NCBI GenBank assembly: GCA_001599915.1
Contig: BCIG01000024.1
Location: 434,001 to 498,000, forward strand
From: Symbiotaphrina buchneri
Lineage: Eukaryota; Ascomycota; Symbiotaphrinales; Symbiotaphrinaceae
Length of the DNA: 64,000 nt
Reading direction: 5' to 3'
Shown: positions 12,501 to 23,200 of the stretch, in pieces
How positions within the stretch are numbered: the first letter of the stretch is position 1
How the letters are laid out: each line of letters opens with the position of its first letter
The notes under the pieces: model-generated
What the model saw: the letters and a program-made list of their open reading frames with translations, nothing else
Told to the model about the DNA's origin: nothing
Database searches by the model: none
Position numbers and translations under genes: made by a program

Positions 12501-14119
12501 ATGCCAGACGTCCTAACCGCTCAAGAAGATGAAGGACCCTTCCGGGATCCAGGCCCGGAGGACCGAGGGGAGCTGGAGCCGGATCCTACGGAGTCCCGGA
12601 CGCTTGATCCTACGCTCGTTGTGGACCGGAATACGTCCTTGACTCTGGCTACTGATTCTCTCGTCCTGCTGGATGTAGCCTACGTTGGCCAGAAGGAGCC
12701 CGGTTGCTGCCCTATCTTCGCCAACCGTAAGGCAGCCCTTTCTTCTTCTTGACTGGTCATACCTGACATACTACAGAAAGGAAGGCGACTCGAGCGATCC
12801 CTTTCTTCAATATCCTGTGGGCCGAGCTTTCTGAATTCCACTTGACCATCGACTACGCCCGTCAAGTTTCTAAAAATGCCGTCACTCCTGCGTACTTCAG
12901 TTTTCTGATTGATAAGAGCAAACGAGGTGAAGCCGCCGTGTGGGTCTCGAGCCTCCTCGACCGAGCCTATGGGCGAACCAAAAGGCGACGGCGCCTGAAA
13001 GTTCTAGTGAACCCTTTTGGAGGGAAGGGAACTGGGTCAAGGTTATATTCACAGCATATCGAACCAATTCTTACCGCAGCAAGATGCACCATCGACTTTG
13101 AGCTGACCCAGTATCGCGGACATGCTCTGGAGATCGCTGAAAGGCTGGTCCTTGATGATTTCGACGCCGTCGTGTGTTGTTCTGGCGATGGTATCCCACA
13201 CGAAGTTTTCAACGGTTTCGGCAGAAGGCAGGACGCCCGACGTGCGCTCTCTGAAGTCGCCGTAGCTCAGTTGCCGTGCGGGTCAGGCAATGCCATGAGC
13301 CTAAACTGCAATGGCGCGTCAAGTGCAAGCATGGCTGCGTTGTGTATGATCAAGGGCCTTCCCATGTCATTGGATCTGATATCTGTGACTCAAGGTGACC
13401 AACGCATCCTATCATTCCTTTCGCAGACTATCGGTATTATTGCAGATGTAGACATCGGCACGGAACATCTACGATGGATGGGAGACAGCAGGTTTGCTCT
13501 TGGCTTCTTGTTAAGGATCTTCGGCAAAACCGTATATCCCTGCGACGTGGCTCTAAAGGTCGCAATTCCTGACAAACCTTCTATCAGGGAGCGTTATCGA
13601 AGGATGGCGGACTTAATGGCTCAGGAAGAAGCACACTGTGAAGAACCTCCGCATCCACATGATCCAGCAGTACTGGGTGAGGCCCTCCCGCCCTTGGAGT
13701 ATGGCACTGTCAACGATCCTCTCCCCGAAGGCTGGGAGATGCTGCCTTATGATAATCTTGGTAATTTCTACGCCGGAAACATGCCCATCATGACAGCGGA
13801 TGCGAATTTCTTCCCGGCTGCTCTTCCAAATGACGGATTTCTGGATCTGATTTGTGTCGACGGGGACATTCCTCGCCTTGCAGCAATCAAATGTCTCACC
13901 GCGGTGGAGAACAATAAGCTTTTCGACCTACCATATGTATCATATAGAAAAATATCGGCATTCAGGGTCATTCCCAAGAGCCCGAACGGCTACATCAGCA
14001 TTGACGGCGAGAGTATACCATTCCAGCCGTTTCAGGTGGAGGTCCATCGAGGGCTGGGCAAGACGTTGTCCAGAACGGGACGCATCTTTGAAGGGCCCGG
14101 CCTCGCTCTAAGATTATGA
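12501..14119 (+). CDS. LCB4: sphingoid long-chain base kinase (DAGK catalytic fold)
   Basis: Two exons read 12501-12726 and 12777-14119, giving 522 residues. The 50-nt intron (GTAAGG...CTACAG) joins 'CPIFANQRKATRAIPFFNIL'. The diacylglycerol-kinase catalytic motifs are present in order: 'VLVNPFGGKGTG', 'VVCCSGDGIPHEVFNG' and 'LPCGSGNAMS'. C-terminal blocks follow ('GIIADVDIGTEHLRWMGDSR'; 'YISIDGESIPFQPFQVEVH'). The enzyme phosphorylates sphinganine or phytosphingosine at C1, yielding the substrate of the Dpl1 lyase. Fungal LCB4 and LCB5 cannot be told apart from sequence alone. It converges with RRP1, stop-to-stop gap 262 bp. Confidence 0.94.
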
Positions 14120-14381
14120 CCTGCTTGTCTTGTTTGTCCGAGTTGTATATTTACTTGTCTGCTGGGCTGAGGCGTTACTGGTACGATTAGCTGGCTAGAT
14201 CAACAGCTACAGCGCATGCTAGACTTCACGGTTGGATGCGACTTTTAAAGTTTGTATGAATGTAACTGTTGAGATCTTTACCACTGCGCAAGCATGTTGA
14301 CGCCCCTCCTCGCTAGAAATGCAAGCACCCGACAAACTGTGATCTCCAGCCTAATGCACCTGGCGCCTACAGGAATCAATG

Positions 14382-15318
14382 CTACTCGAACCCTGACCAT
14401 TCATCCTCAGCCAAGCTTTTCTGCTGCGGCGATGCCTTGCTTTGTGTGTGGCCATCGGCGTCGTTGGCTGCAGGTCCCTGTTCCCCTAGTCTCTCATCAT
14501 CCAAAGCTTCCTTGACCCTCTGACGGACGGATTTGGTTATGCTTTTTGACTGAAGATCCTTGAGCGGCTTCAGCAAGTCTTGGAGAGGACAGCTTTCATC
14601 TTCCAAACAGTTCGACCGCTCCAACTCATCGGCGTACACATCGATCACATGGTAGCGCAGACCATCAGGTATTTTGTGGTCCGTTGGATTGAGCGGAATG
14701 TCGCTCAATATTTGCAGATACCCCTCGACCAATTGTGGCGGCCAGTCTCGTTTCAGTAGGTATCCGAATGCGGCAGAGACATAACGACGTACGAGCAGCA
14801 GATATTTGTTGATCCTGAGACGAGTCAGTTGCCAGGAAACAGTACCGCGGTACAACCCAGCGAAGCGGAGGCTCACCGTAAAACGTCGATACCGTACCAC
14901 TCCCTAGCCATTGTTCTCCAGAATGCCCTGAGAAAGAGCAATACGTTCTCCTCGGGCAAGACGTTGACCAAGTCGGCAAGATCGGATGCCAGCCTTTGCT
15001 GTGGCTTCGGCCGGTCGCTGTGCCACATGCCTGTGTCCCTCCAAATCAGATACGTTTGCCCCGAAGCAGTAGTGAAGAGAACCAAGCTCACAGAAAAAAA
15101 GGCCTTTCCATAGCTTCAAAAGCTCCTGTTCCGAGAATTTGCGCCGCCCACTCAGGAAGGTTCGAAGACTGGTGACAGCCTTATCTCGCGTTGCTCGATC
15201 TGTAGGAATATACGTGAGCATGCTTGAATTCCTTGATCGATTCGGATAAATGAGAAGACAAACCATTTGCGGCGAGTTGTTTCACGAAGGGGGCCTGGTG
15301 CAAACCGTCGGACGACAT
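14382..15318 (-). CDS. RRP1: ribosomal RNA processing protein 1 (Nop52 family)
   Basis: Four exons read 15318-15264, 15199-15092, 15030-14877 and 14814-14382, giving 249 residues, close to yeast Rrp1. The protein opens '[19 protein letters not shown]'. It carries '[20 protein letters not shown]', '[20 protein letters not shown]' and '[20 protein letters not shown]', all characteristic of the Nop52/Rrp1 helical-repeat fold. The C-terminus is a polar, probably disordered tail. Rrp1 acts in the nucleolus on 27S pre-rRNA during 60S subunit assembly. Intron 2 (GTGAGC...ACACAG) is required to join 'FFC' to 'MWHSD'. Confidence 0.94.
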
Positions 15319-16268
15319 GATGAGGTCGTTCTTCTTGTCTCCTACGGGCCATGCGACTTGAGCACGTCCGGCTTGTCGCATCTTCACCGATAATAATTAT
15401 TTTAGTCGCCGGCCGTCGGAGAAATATTTTACCTAGATGCCGACCTGTGAGGTCGAAATAAGCTTCCTGCCCCTGGTCATCCCTAGTCGCCCAATGGGGC
15501 CGTGCAACACGAAAATGAACAAAGCCCGGCAAAGAAGAAGGATAGGTGCCCCCGAGAACAAAGCACATATATGTGCGCAACGGCTCATGCCTTCTCTTCT
15601 CATTTCTTCTCCATTCTGAAAGAAAGGAACGCGGTTTTCCTCAACAGAAGATTGAAATCCTACAGTTATATGCCATGGATCAGAAGGTTCTTCTCATTCT
15701 GTTCTGCTGTGCGTAAGGTAACCTTCCTTTTCAGTAGTTTCTGCTCATAATTTTACCCCGATATTATTGGATCTGAATGATCAATATTAAAGATCATTTG
15801 ACAGTTGCAATATTACTTATTTATTACTTGAAAGTATGGTCCGACGTTGGACTTGTACAAATAAAGTAAACTTATCTGTCTATAATCCTATAAGACTTTA
15901 CTAGTAGGCTTTATAATAAGAAAAACATTCTTAATATTGTTACATTTTAAGATTCTTTGACTTGTAAAATATTATAATATACGATATAATAAGAAATATA
16001 TTTATATAAATAAAAAATATATAAATAAAATTCTCTAAAATAGTTTAATATCAAGTTACTTATGTAATGATACTAAGATAAGGTATTTAAAATAGCTTTA
16101 TTATATAAGAATTTAATTTCATTCACTTTGAATGTTATTATCTGATCAACCTCTCTGATTATCTTAAATAAGGATGATATTTTACAACACTGATGTTTTT
16201 GACATTCAACTTGAATTTTACAGCTTCAGATACTACTTTAAGTTGCTATTGCTAGTATCAGAAGCATT
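15319..16268. other. intergenic gap with extreme AT-rich block (about 15750-16240)
   Basis: Base composition changes sharply after about 15750. In 15961-16020, 55 of 60 bases are A or T, and the neighbouring 60-base rows are about 80-85% A+T, while the rest of the window is near balance. Runs of TA, TTA and ATAA dominate, and no ORF of coding character is present. The block ends where the first exons of the KMT1-like gene begin. It could be an old repeat worn down by RIP-type C-to-T mutation, or simply an AT-rich promoter and UTR. No terminal repeats or element parts were recognised. Confidence 0.6.
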
Positions 16269-18214
16269 ATGACATTCCTACAGGTAAATTGATCCAATCT
16301 TTAGGAAAGTAACCGATGATAGTAACCATCTAACTATCTACTATAGATCTTAGATCACCGACACAATCAAGTTGAGGAGGTAATACATCCGAGTCATGAC
16401 ATATCTTGATGTATTCGAACTTACTGTTGAAAGGAATATCTTGTTCAAGAAAGATTGAAAGATGGACAAGTCCGATCGTCCTGGATATTGGCCAAAGATC
16501 TGAAACATCATGCACAACAGATTCAACGATATCGCCAACGTTCTGCAACAAGGTAACACTCTGTATGACCTCTTCTTTAAGGTTGCACTGACACTATCTT
16601 GTCCAGCGAGACTATTGCATCAGCCAGGGACTCTGTTTCAAGCAGTTCTAAGTCGGGACGCAGCCGTAGTCGCGGTGATGAGCATGATGAATTTCTTACT
16701 GCTGAAGCTCCCCAACTCAAGTATCGACGCGTTGGGAAAGCAGCACAGAGCCAAACCCACGCGTCTACCTCTACTAAGATACCTGAACTCATCGATCTTT
16801 CGAAAGACGATGATGATGACGACGAGATTACGGCTCGGCGCTCTATTGGCAAACGGCGGCACAAAACAGAAAAACCTCGAGGACCCAAGTCTACTAGCCT
16901 TTCGAAGCAACGTATTGAAGTACAGATACCAATACGACCTTATGATCCATCCCAAAAAGCGCTGAGTGAGGCTCGTAAAGAGTCTCAACATACTTGGCAG
17001 GTGAGTTTATTTGTCTATAAAACAGAACATTTAGCCTCACTTGAGGTTACAGCTCCGCCCGAAGGTGGCAGATACGCAGATATCATTTATATCCGGCTAC
17101 TTTACTGTCCTCACAGCTGACATCACATGCTAGGGAGCAAATCTGCTTCGGGTTCCCAAGTCAGATATTTCGTCTGGTGGCCAGTCTCGAATCAGTCACC
17201 CTGGGCCGAAGCTCAAGCATACCCAGAAACCCCGGGATCTTCAAACTGGGCGGGCTTTCCTGGACCAATTGAGGGGTCTAACACCAGCTTTGACAGTCGC
17301 TGAGAATGCAGATATCACCCTACTACCATCGGATTTCATCTTTGTGGAAAAGAATGTTCTGCGGGAGGGTGTCTCACAACTTGACAATGCCACGCTCGTG
17401 GGTTGTACCTGCCGACCGGACAACGGCCGAGACGTCGGCTGCGAATATCTCTCCTGCAAATGTCTCGACAATTCGGCCGTGGACGAAAACGGAAAGCGTC
17501 AATTCCCCTACTTTGCAGTCGGTGCGAAGAAAGGTTGTCTACGAGAATTCTACCTGAACTCACGGCACGTGATTTTCGAATGCAACGAGCTGTGCCGGTG
17601 CCCTCCTCATTGCAAAAACAGGGTCGTCCAACACGGCCGAAATGTCCCGCTCGAGATCTTCAGAACTGCCGGCCGTGGCTGGGGTAAGTTGATCCCGGCA
17701 ACAAAGGACGAAGAAGCTTGCTGACTCGGTGAAAGGATTGCGCTGCACCCAAGATCTGCTCAAAGGCCAATTTATTGATACCTACAAAGGGGAGGTCATC
17801 ACCAGCGCCGAAGCGGACATGCGAGAGGAGGCGAATGGGCCGGAGAAGGATGTGTATCTCTACTCACTCGACAAGTACCGTGAGGAGTCGGAGCTGTTGG
17901 GCCTGGCAGAAGACGACTTCTATGTGATTGACGGACAGTACATGGGCGGCCCGACGCGGTTCATGAACCATTCGTGTGACCCCAACTGCCGCCAATTCGC
18001 CGTCACGTACAACAAGCACGAAGCACGTCTCTACGACCTCGCCTTCTTCGCCATCAGAGACATCCCGGCTTACACCGAGCTGACCTTCAACTATGTCGAC
18101 GACGACGAGGAGGATGACAACGAAGGGCTCGACCCGGCGGAGGAGAAGGACGGCGTGAAGCCAAGCAGGTGCCTCTGTGGTGCGGATAACTGCAAGGGCT
18201 GGCTCTGGCTCTGA
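16269..18214 (+). CDS. KMT1: H3K9 methyltransferase KMT1/Clr4/DIM-5 type (SET, pre-SET, post-SET) with N-terminal chromodomain-like segment
   Basis: The proposed exons are 16269-16283, 16347-16379, 16434-16552, 16607-17000, 17134-17683 and 17736-18214, giving 529 residues. The last three exons are firm. They contain a cysteine-rich pre-SET region (about 276-330; 'GCTCRPDNGRDVGCEYLSCK'), a SET domain with 'FMNHSCDPNCRQF' and 'ELTFNYVDDDEE', and a post-SET 'CLCGADNCKGW' (CxCx4C). Such enzymes trimethylate H3K9 for heterochromatin and, in Neurospora, RIP-linked DNA methylation. The first three exons are inferred. All GT/AG and phases fit, and together they read 'ILDHRHNQVEEEYLVQ', then 'SSWILAKDLKHHAQQIQRYR', like the later part of a chromodomain. 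An acidic 'ELIDLSKDDDDDDE' stretch follows and looks like a SUMO-interacting motif. The exact ATG is uncertain. Confidence 0.88.
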
Positions 18215-18719
18215 TGCGTGCAGCTGCGGTTGCGGCTGATTTGGATGGGGATTCCGTTGGTGTTGGCGTTCTGGCAGCATATCAGGAGCAATTGCGTTGG
18301 AGCGGTTATCTGCATGGCTCTGACAGCGGGAAGGAAGCAAGTACGATCAGAATTGACCAAGCGATGGCTACATGCATGACAAAGGTACCTGATTCAATCG
18401 CAGCCTAGTCTTCCAATAGTCGCTTGCGTTTTAAGACATGACGCTCCCAAGTACAGCCTGCCGTAGAATTGTTGTTTCCCCCCCGTACCAGACACAGTCT
18501 CGGAACGTATATACTCCATGTACCACCAGATCCCCACGTTGACGCCTAGAATACAAAGGCTCGCTCCACCTCCAAACCACCCGAGTAAGCTCTAGGCTCC
18601 AAACCGAATGACCAACAAGAGGACGCTACAGTCCAAGAAAGGAATATCAACTCCACTGACCGGCAGTGTGTGTCTGTGTGTGTGTGTACACATGTGTGTG
18701 CGTGTACTCGGATCTAGAT
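18215..18719. other. intergenic with GT microsatellite (18666-18706)
   Basis: This is the downstream region of the KMT1-like gene. A run of (TG)n interrupted by CTG and TACACA occupies about 18666-18706. No gene is supported. Confidence 0.5.
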
Positions 18720-19220
18720 CTAAGCAACCACAGCACAAGGTGTCGCGTCCTCGAGGATCTCGAAGATGCCACCGCAGCTCGTCTCCCGCGGTGCCATCGG
18801 CCTCGGCTCCATGAGGCTCAGGCCGTGCCCGAACTCGCGCTGCTCTTCCTGCAGCTCGAGGCCCAGCATCGAGGGGTAGGTGTGCAGGACCGGGGACCCG
18901 CAGACGCTCGATCGTTGTTGTTGGTACTGCTGCTGCTGCCGCTGCTGATAACATTGAACGTGCGGGTCCAGACAGTCGGCGGGGTCGCTGGCGCCGCGCG
19001 ACACGGGAAAGCTGGGGTTGACGGTCATGGTCATGGTCAAGGCCACGCTCATGCCCAGTAGCGGCGAGATAGATAGGCTCTCTGACGCCTGGCTGCCGGA
19101 GCGGGCCAAAGGGCTGGTCGGGGCGGCCTGCTGTTGCTGCTGCTGCTGCTGCTGGTTTGAGAGGTGCAGCTTGGTCTTCAGGGCGGACAGGATCGCAAGA
19201 CGCGGGTGCGCAGAGCGCAT
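18720..19220 (-). CDS. doubtful poly-glutamine ORF
   Basis: This open frame has 166 codons from the first ATG at 19220; the frame extends further upstream without an ATG. It reads 'MRSAHPRLAILSALKTKLHL', then nine glutamines (mostly CAG, about 19131-19157), a short hydrophobic stretch and a second Gln-rich segment, ending 'GGIFEILEDATPCAVVA'. No domain is recognised. The codons are mostly GC-ended and a TATATA lies about 190 bases upstream, which favours a real gene. Low complexity means chance is not excluded. Confidence 0.4.
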   Translation of the reverse strand: MRSAHPRLAILSALKTKLHLSNQQQQQQQQQAAPTSPLARSGSQASESLSISPLLGMSVALTMTMTVNPSFPVSRGASDPADCLDPHVQCYQQRQQQQYQQQRSSVCGSPVLHTYPSMLGLELQEEQREFGHGLSLMEPRPMAPRETSCGGIFEILEDATPCAVVA

Positions 19221-20286
19221 GCTAATTTTGGTGGAGGAAGAGTTTATTAGATTGGAAGCCCACGAGGAGACTGCCGTGGAGTTTTCAGCGCATGCAAGAC
19301 GAGGAGAGAATGACTGGCGATGAGACACCCTTGTTGGATTCAGAGCTCTACAGCAGGAAACAAAGGAAAGCGAAAAGGAAGAGAAGCTGTGCAATGATGG
19401 AGGAGGGGGCCGTATATATCATATGACGGCGGACAATGAGGGCGGGATTTACTGGTGATTAAGTTAGCAATGCGGTCAATCCATTCCAGATTGTCAGGGA
19501 GACGAAGCTGGAAGTGGTCGACGCTTGGATGCATGTTGGTTGGGAGAGGTGAAACGCATGTGCCGCAGTGTTACAGTGTCTGGCCCAGCCCTTGGTCCCC
19601 CGCCCGACTACGCCAGAAATAGGATCGAGTCCATTCCAGAGACGTCCACTGTAGCAACCAGGCTCGAGCTCCCTAAGGTACGGAGTAAAAGGGGTGAGTG
19701 AGCACTGAGCAAAAAGAAGAAGAGCGATAGTTTCAGTAGTTAATTTTCTAAGATCTCTTTGAAACTCCCTCCTACTTCCACTCTGTCTCGTCGCCTGTCA
19801 CAGATCCGCCGATTCAGCGAGGCTATGTTGCACCATCAATATGGTCCCCCTTGGCCCCCTGTTTCTCTAATTCTCCGAACCTTTATAGTGCCTTAGGCGG
19901 CCATTGCATTGCATTATTGCCGTGTCCATGTCATTGGTGCGATACAAACTCAGTGACCACTTGGCAATCGGCTTTGGCAGAACTCACTTTCCAAATCAAA
20001 GACAGTAAATGTGTTGCGCATCCAATACCTCCAATTCAAGGCTGTGTACTCTTACACATGGCTGTGCAGCCATCAATGCTACCATAACTCTGTGATATGG
20101 GACACATGTCCGCGACACGACCGGTCCGCTCCATCCCAATGCAAACCCAGGGGTATTTGTGCAAACAGAACGCCAAAAGTCAGTAAACAAAAACAGCAAA
20201 TGAAATGCTATCTATGACATCAGAACATGCCGCAAACCCTCCAAACCAGATACCCGTTATATGCAAGTACACTCCTCCAACTCCCA
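19221..20286. other. intergenic, CCH1 downstream region
   Basis: About 1 kb between the poly-Q ORF and the CCH1 stop. Only short overlapping ORFs without domains occur. One isolated CTAAGGTACGG motif of the intergenic GGTA family lies near 19674. Confidence 0.45.
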
Positions 20287-23200
20287 TCACACATCATCAG
20301 GGCGACCAGTCCGATGTGGCCTTCTAAGTGTGAAGCTGCGACGGATACTCTCTCCCCATGCCGAGTTATCCAGAACCTCAAGAACGTCCTGCGCACTCAC
20401 GTTGCTTCCTTGACGGCCATGGGTCCCACCATCAGAGCCGTAGCCTGCATCGGAGAAGCTTGGTCTAAAGGGGGACAGCTGTGGGCTGGCATCGGTGGAC
20501 CTTGTCGGGGAGCCCGATATGGATCCACCCCGGCTGCTGGCGGTGTGAGCCCGTGAACGGGAGTGAGCAAAAGGATTCACACCAGCGAACATGGCGGGCT
20601 CGGTAGGTGAGGGTGGCGCGCTCGGCTGGCGACCCCCCAGCGGTGATTCTGCAGCTTCGGCATCATTCCCTTCATCAACATAGATCTCCGGAATGGCCAA
20701 GTGTGGCACGGCCGCGAGACGGCCAGACCGTCTCTGTTCCACGATTCGTCTGAAACGCCGGGTCCAGTACATGGTGTCAAAGAATCCAATGACCACGTTC
20801 CGTCTAACCTGTTCTTCCACCCGTTGCAAGCGAGCCCGTCGTCGGAGGAATTCTTCGAGCCGTAAGCTTTTGCTATCGTTGATCACGTTGTAATGTGCGA
20901 GGATCATCAGGATCGTGCTGAAGGAGATGCCTCGGTCCGGATCAGCAGAGACCAAGACTTCCTCATAGAAGATGTTCATCCTCTGCCTACGCCGGCGAAT
21001 TTCATGGACGGGTATCTTTGACAGCTTCCGGGAAAGTTTGGCCAGGTCCACGCCGTCGACCACCCCTGGGGCGGACGCCGTAGAATTCCGTCGAGGAACA
21101 GTACAATCCTCCAGTATTCGTCCAACAGTGAATTCGCCATCATAGATACGCATCTCGAAAACGCCGGAGAGTTCCTAACATCTCCGTTAGTCCTCTGCCC
21201 CCGTCATCAAACCGAACGACTTACACCCAGCAGCCGAGGGAAGGCCTCCTTCGAAATAAAACCCGTGCCATCCGGGTCGAACATGGCCCATGCCTGCTTG
21301 AACCTGCGTATCTCCTCCCTGCTGACCACAGACAGGCCACTGCTCCTTTGATAGACGTAACTGAAGCTCTCATAGATGAGCGACACGAACAAGCTGACGA
21401 ATATATACATGCTCAGCAGGTTCCAAGAGATAAAGAGGACCTTTGCCCAAGCGTCGCTGCCACAGTCACTTGAAAAGAAGTCGGTACTGCCCACACAGTA
21501 GGGTTCTTTGATGCTTGCAAAGTCTTGCATGATTGCGTTCCAGCCTTCACCGCAGCTCATTCGGAAAAGAAGAATAAGAGCCTTGGGTACTGTACGAAAA
21601 TTCACGTTTCCGGTCTCATTGTCGCCAAACCGTGTCAGGCCGAATGTCTGCGTTAAGGCAATCGCATAGACCAGGAAGAGAACGAACCAGGTCGCAAGCA
21701 GATTACTGATAGCTGGTAGACTTGCCGCCGCGGTCTTGAACAACTGGTCAAGTTGATCGTTGCGCGGTATAAGGAGTAATGTGATGGACACTAGAAAAAG
21801 TTTGTTCAGCTGCATGTAGACCCGATCTTGGAATTCCGCCAGCACCAGGATTGTGGTAATGAATGATCCTGACACCGCCACGAGGGAGTATATATCCCAG
21901 GAGCTCTTTCGGAACCTCGTCCATGTGAGGCCGTTGATCCTGATAATGATATTGACAATGTAAAGGACGGTGAAAGCCAAAAAGACGCAGTCTGTCATCT
22001 GTCAGTATGTCGCAGGAGATATTCAAAGGGAGCGTACTTCGCGTTTGCTGCCACCAGTTTGGCTCGGGGAAGTATTCAGTCATGAGAAGTACAAGATGGA
22101 AGAACAAAACCAAAGCCACGGATCTCTGCCAACGGCCATGCTTCTTTACAGCCTGATGATAGCACCAGTGTTTCCATTTCTGATCCGGTCTGTTGGAAGG
22201 TCTCTTCGAAGGGGAGATCTGACGAAGTAGTTTCCTCAACTCCAGCCATGACCGTTGATCCGCAGTCAAATAGGCGACGCCTGTCTGTTCTGCAAAGTTT
22301 CGCATAAACACAGACACGAAAAGGGTCAGGACGAAGACAGCGCCTAGCAAGTTAAAAATGACAAAGAACACAGCGTTTCCTTGTGAGACAAAGGCCTGTG
22401 GTTGCGAGTCGCGACCTGTAATGCTCTGGGCGCTCCACATGACATCGATCCAACCTTCCTGAGACACGATCTGGAAAAGGATGAACAAGGAAGAGCCAAA
22501 GTTATCAAAACTATAATAAGGATTGGACACGGCACGAGGAGCCAGTACCTCCCAATTATAAGGCGTGCTGTTAAACTCGCCCACGCAATCAGAGAGATTG
22601 ATTATGCTAGATCCCCCATCGTTACAGCTCTGCATCTGGCCGTTGAACAGATTGAGCCCGTATATTGCAAAGGGTATCAATAGACTCAACGAAACGAATG
22701 CAGCCTAAAGTGAAGCATGAGCGATTGTGCTAGTAGCCGATGAAGGCAACGTACCGATATAATTTTCCAGCCGCCCAGAACAATGACTGAATGGAACGTC
22801 TCCTTGGCGCTATCGCTCACACTGAGCAGCCTCAACGCTCGCAACGCCTTGAAGGCTCCAACTGCGCGAGAAATGGCGTCCAAGCCATAGAGAGAGGTTG
22901 CAACATTGATCCAGAGCGTGATAAGCACTACGCCGTCGATGAAACCCCATGTGCTCCTGAAATAGGCGTTCGGTGTGAAAAATAGTCCATCCGCAATGAC
23001 TTTAATTGCCGCCTCGGCAGTGAACAGCCCAGCGAAGCCAAGATCCAGATAGTTGAACCAATTGCGCGTTGTCTCACCATGATGCTGGAAATACTCTTTT
23101 TGATATAACGGCGTAGTGACACAAGCCAGTAGGACCATAGCAACGATGGCAGCATAAATGAAAGCGGAGAAACCGAACCAGACCCACTTCACAGGCTCCA

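Noticed and set aside
15750-16240. AT-rich block considered as a recognisable transposon
   Set aside because: No terminal repeats, no target-site duplication and no coding remnant could be recognised; only its composition is reported.
16510-16965. Alternative reading frame with ATG across the first large KMT1 exon
   Set aside because: The other frame gives the acidic SUMO-interacting-like stretch, joins in phase to the SET exons and continues the chromodomain-like segment.
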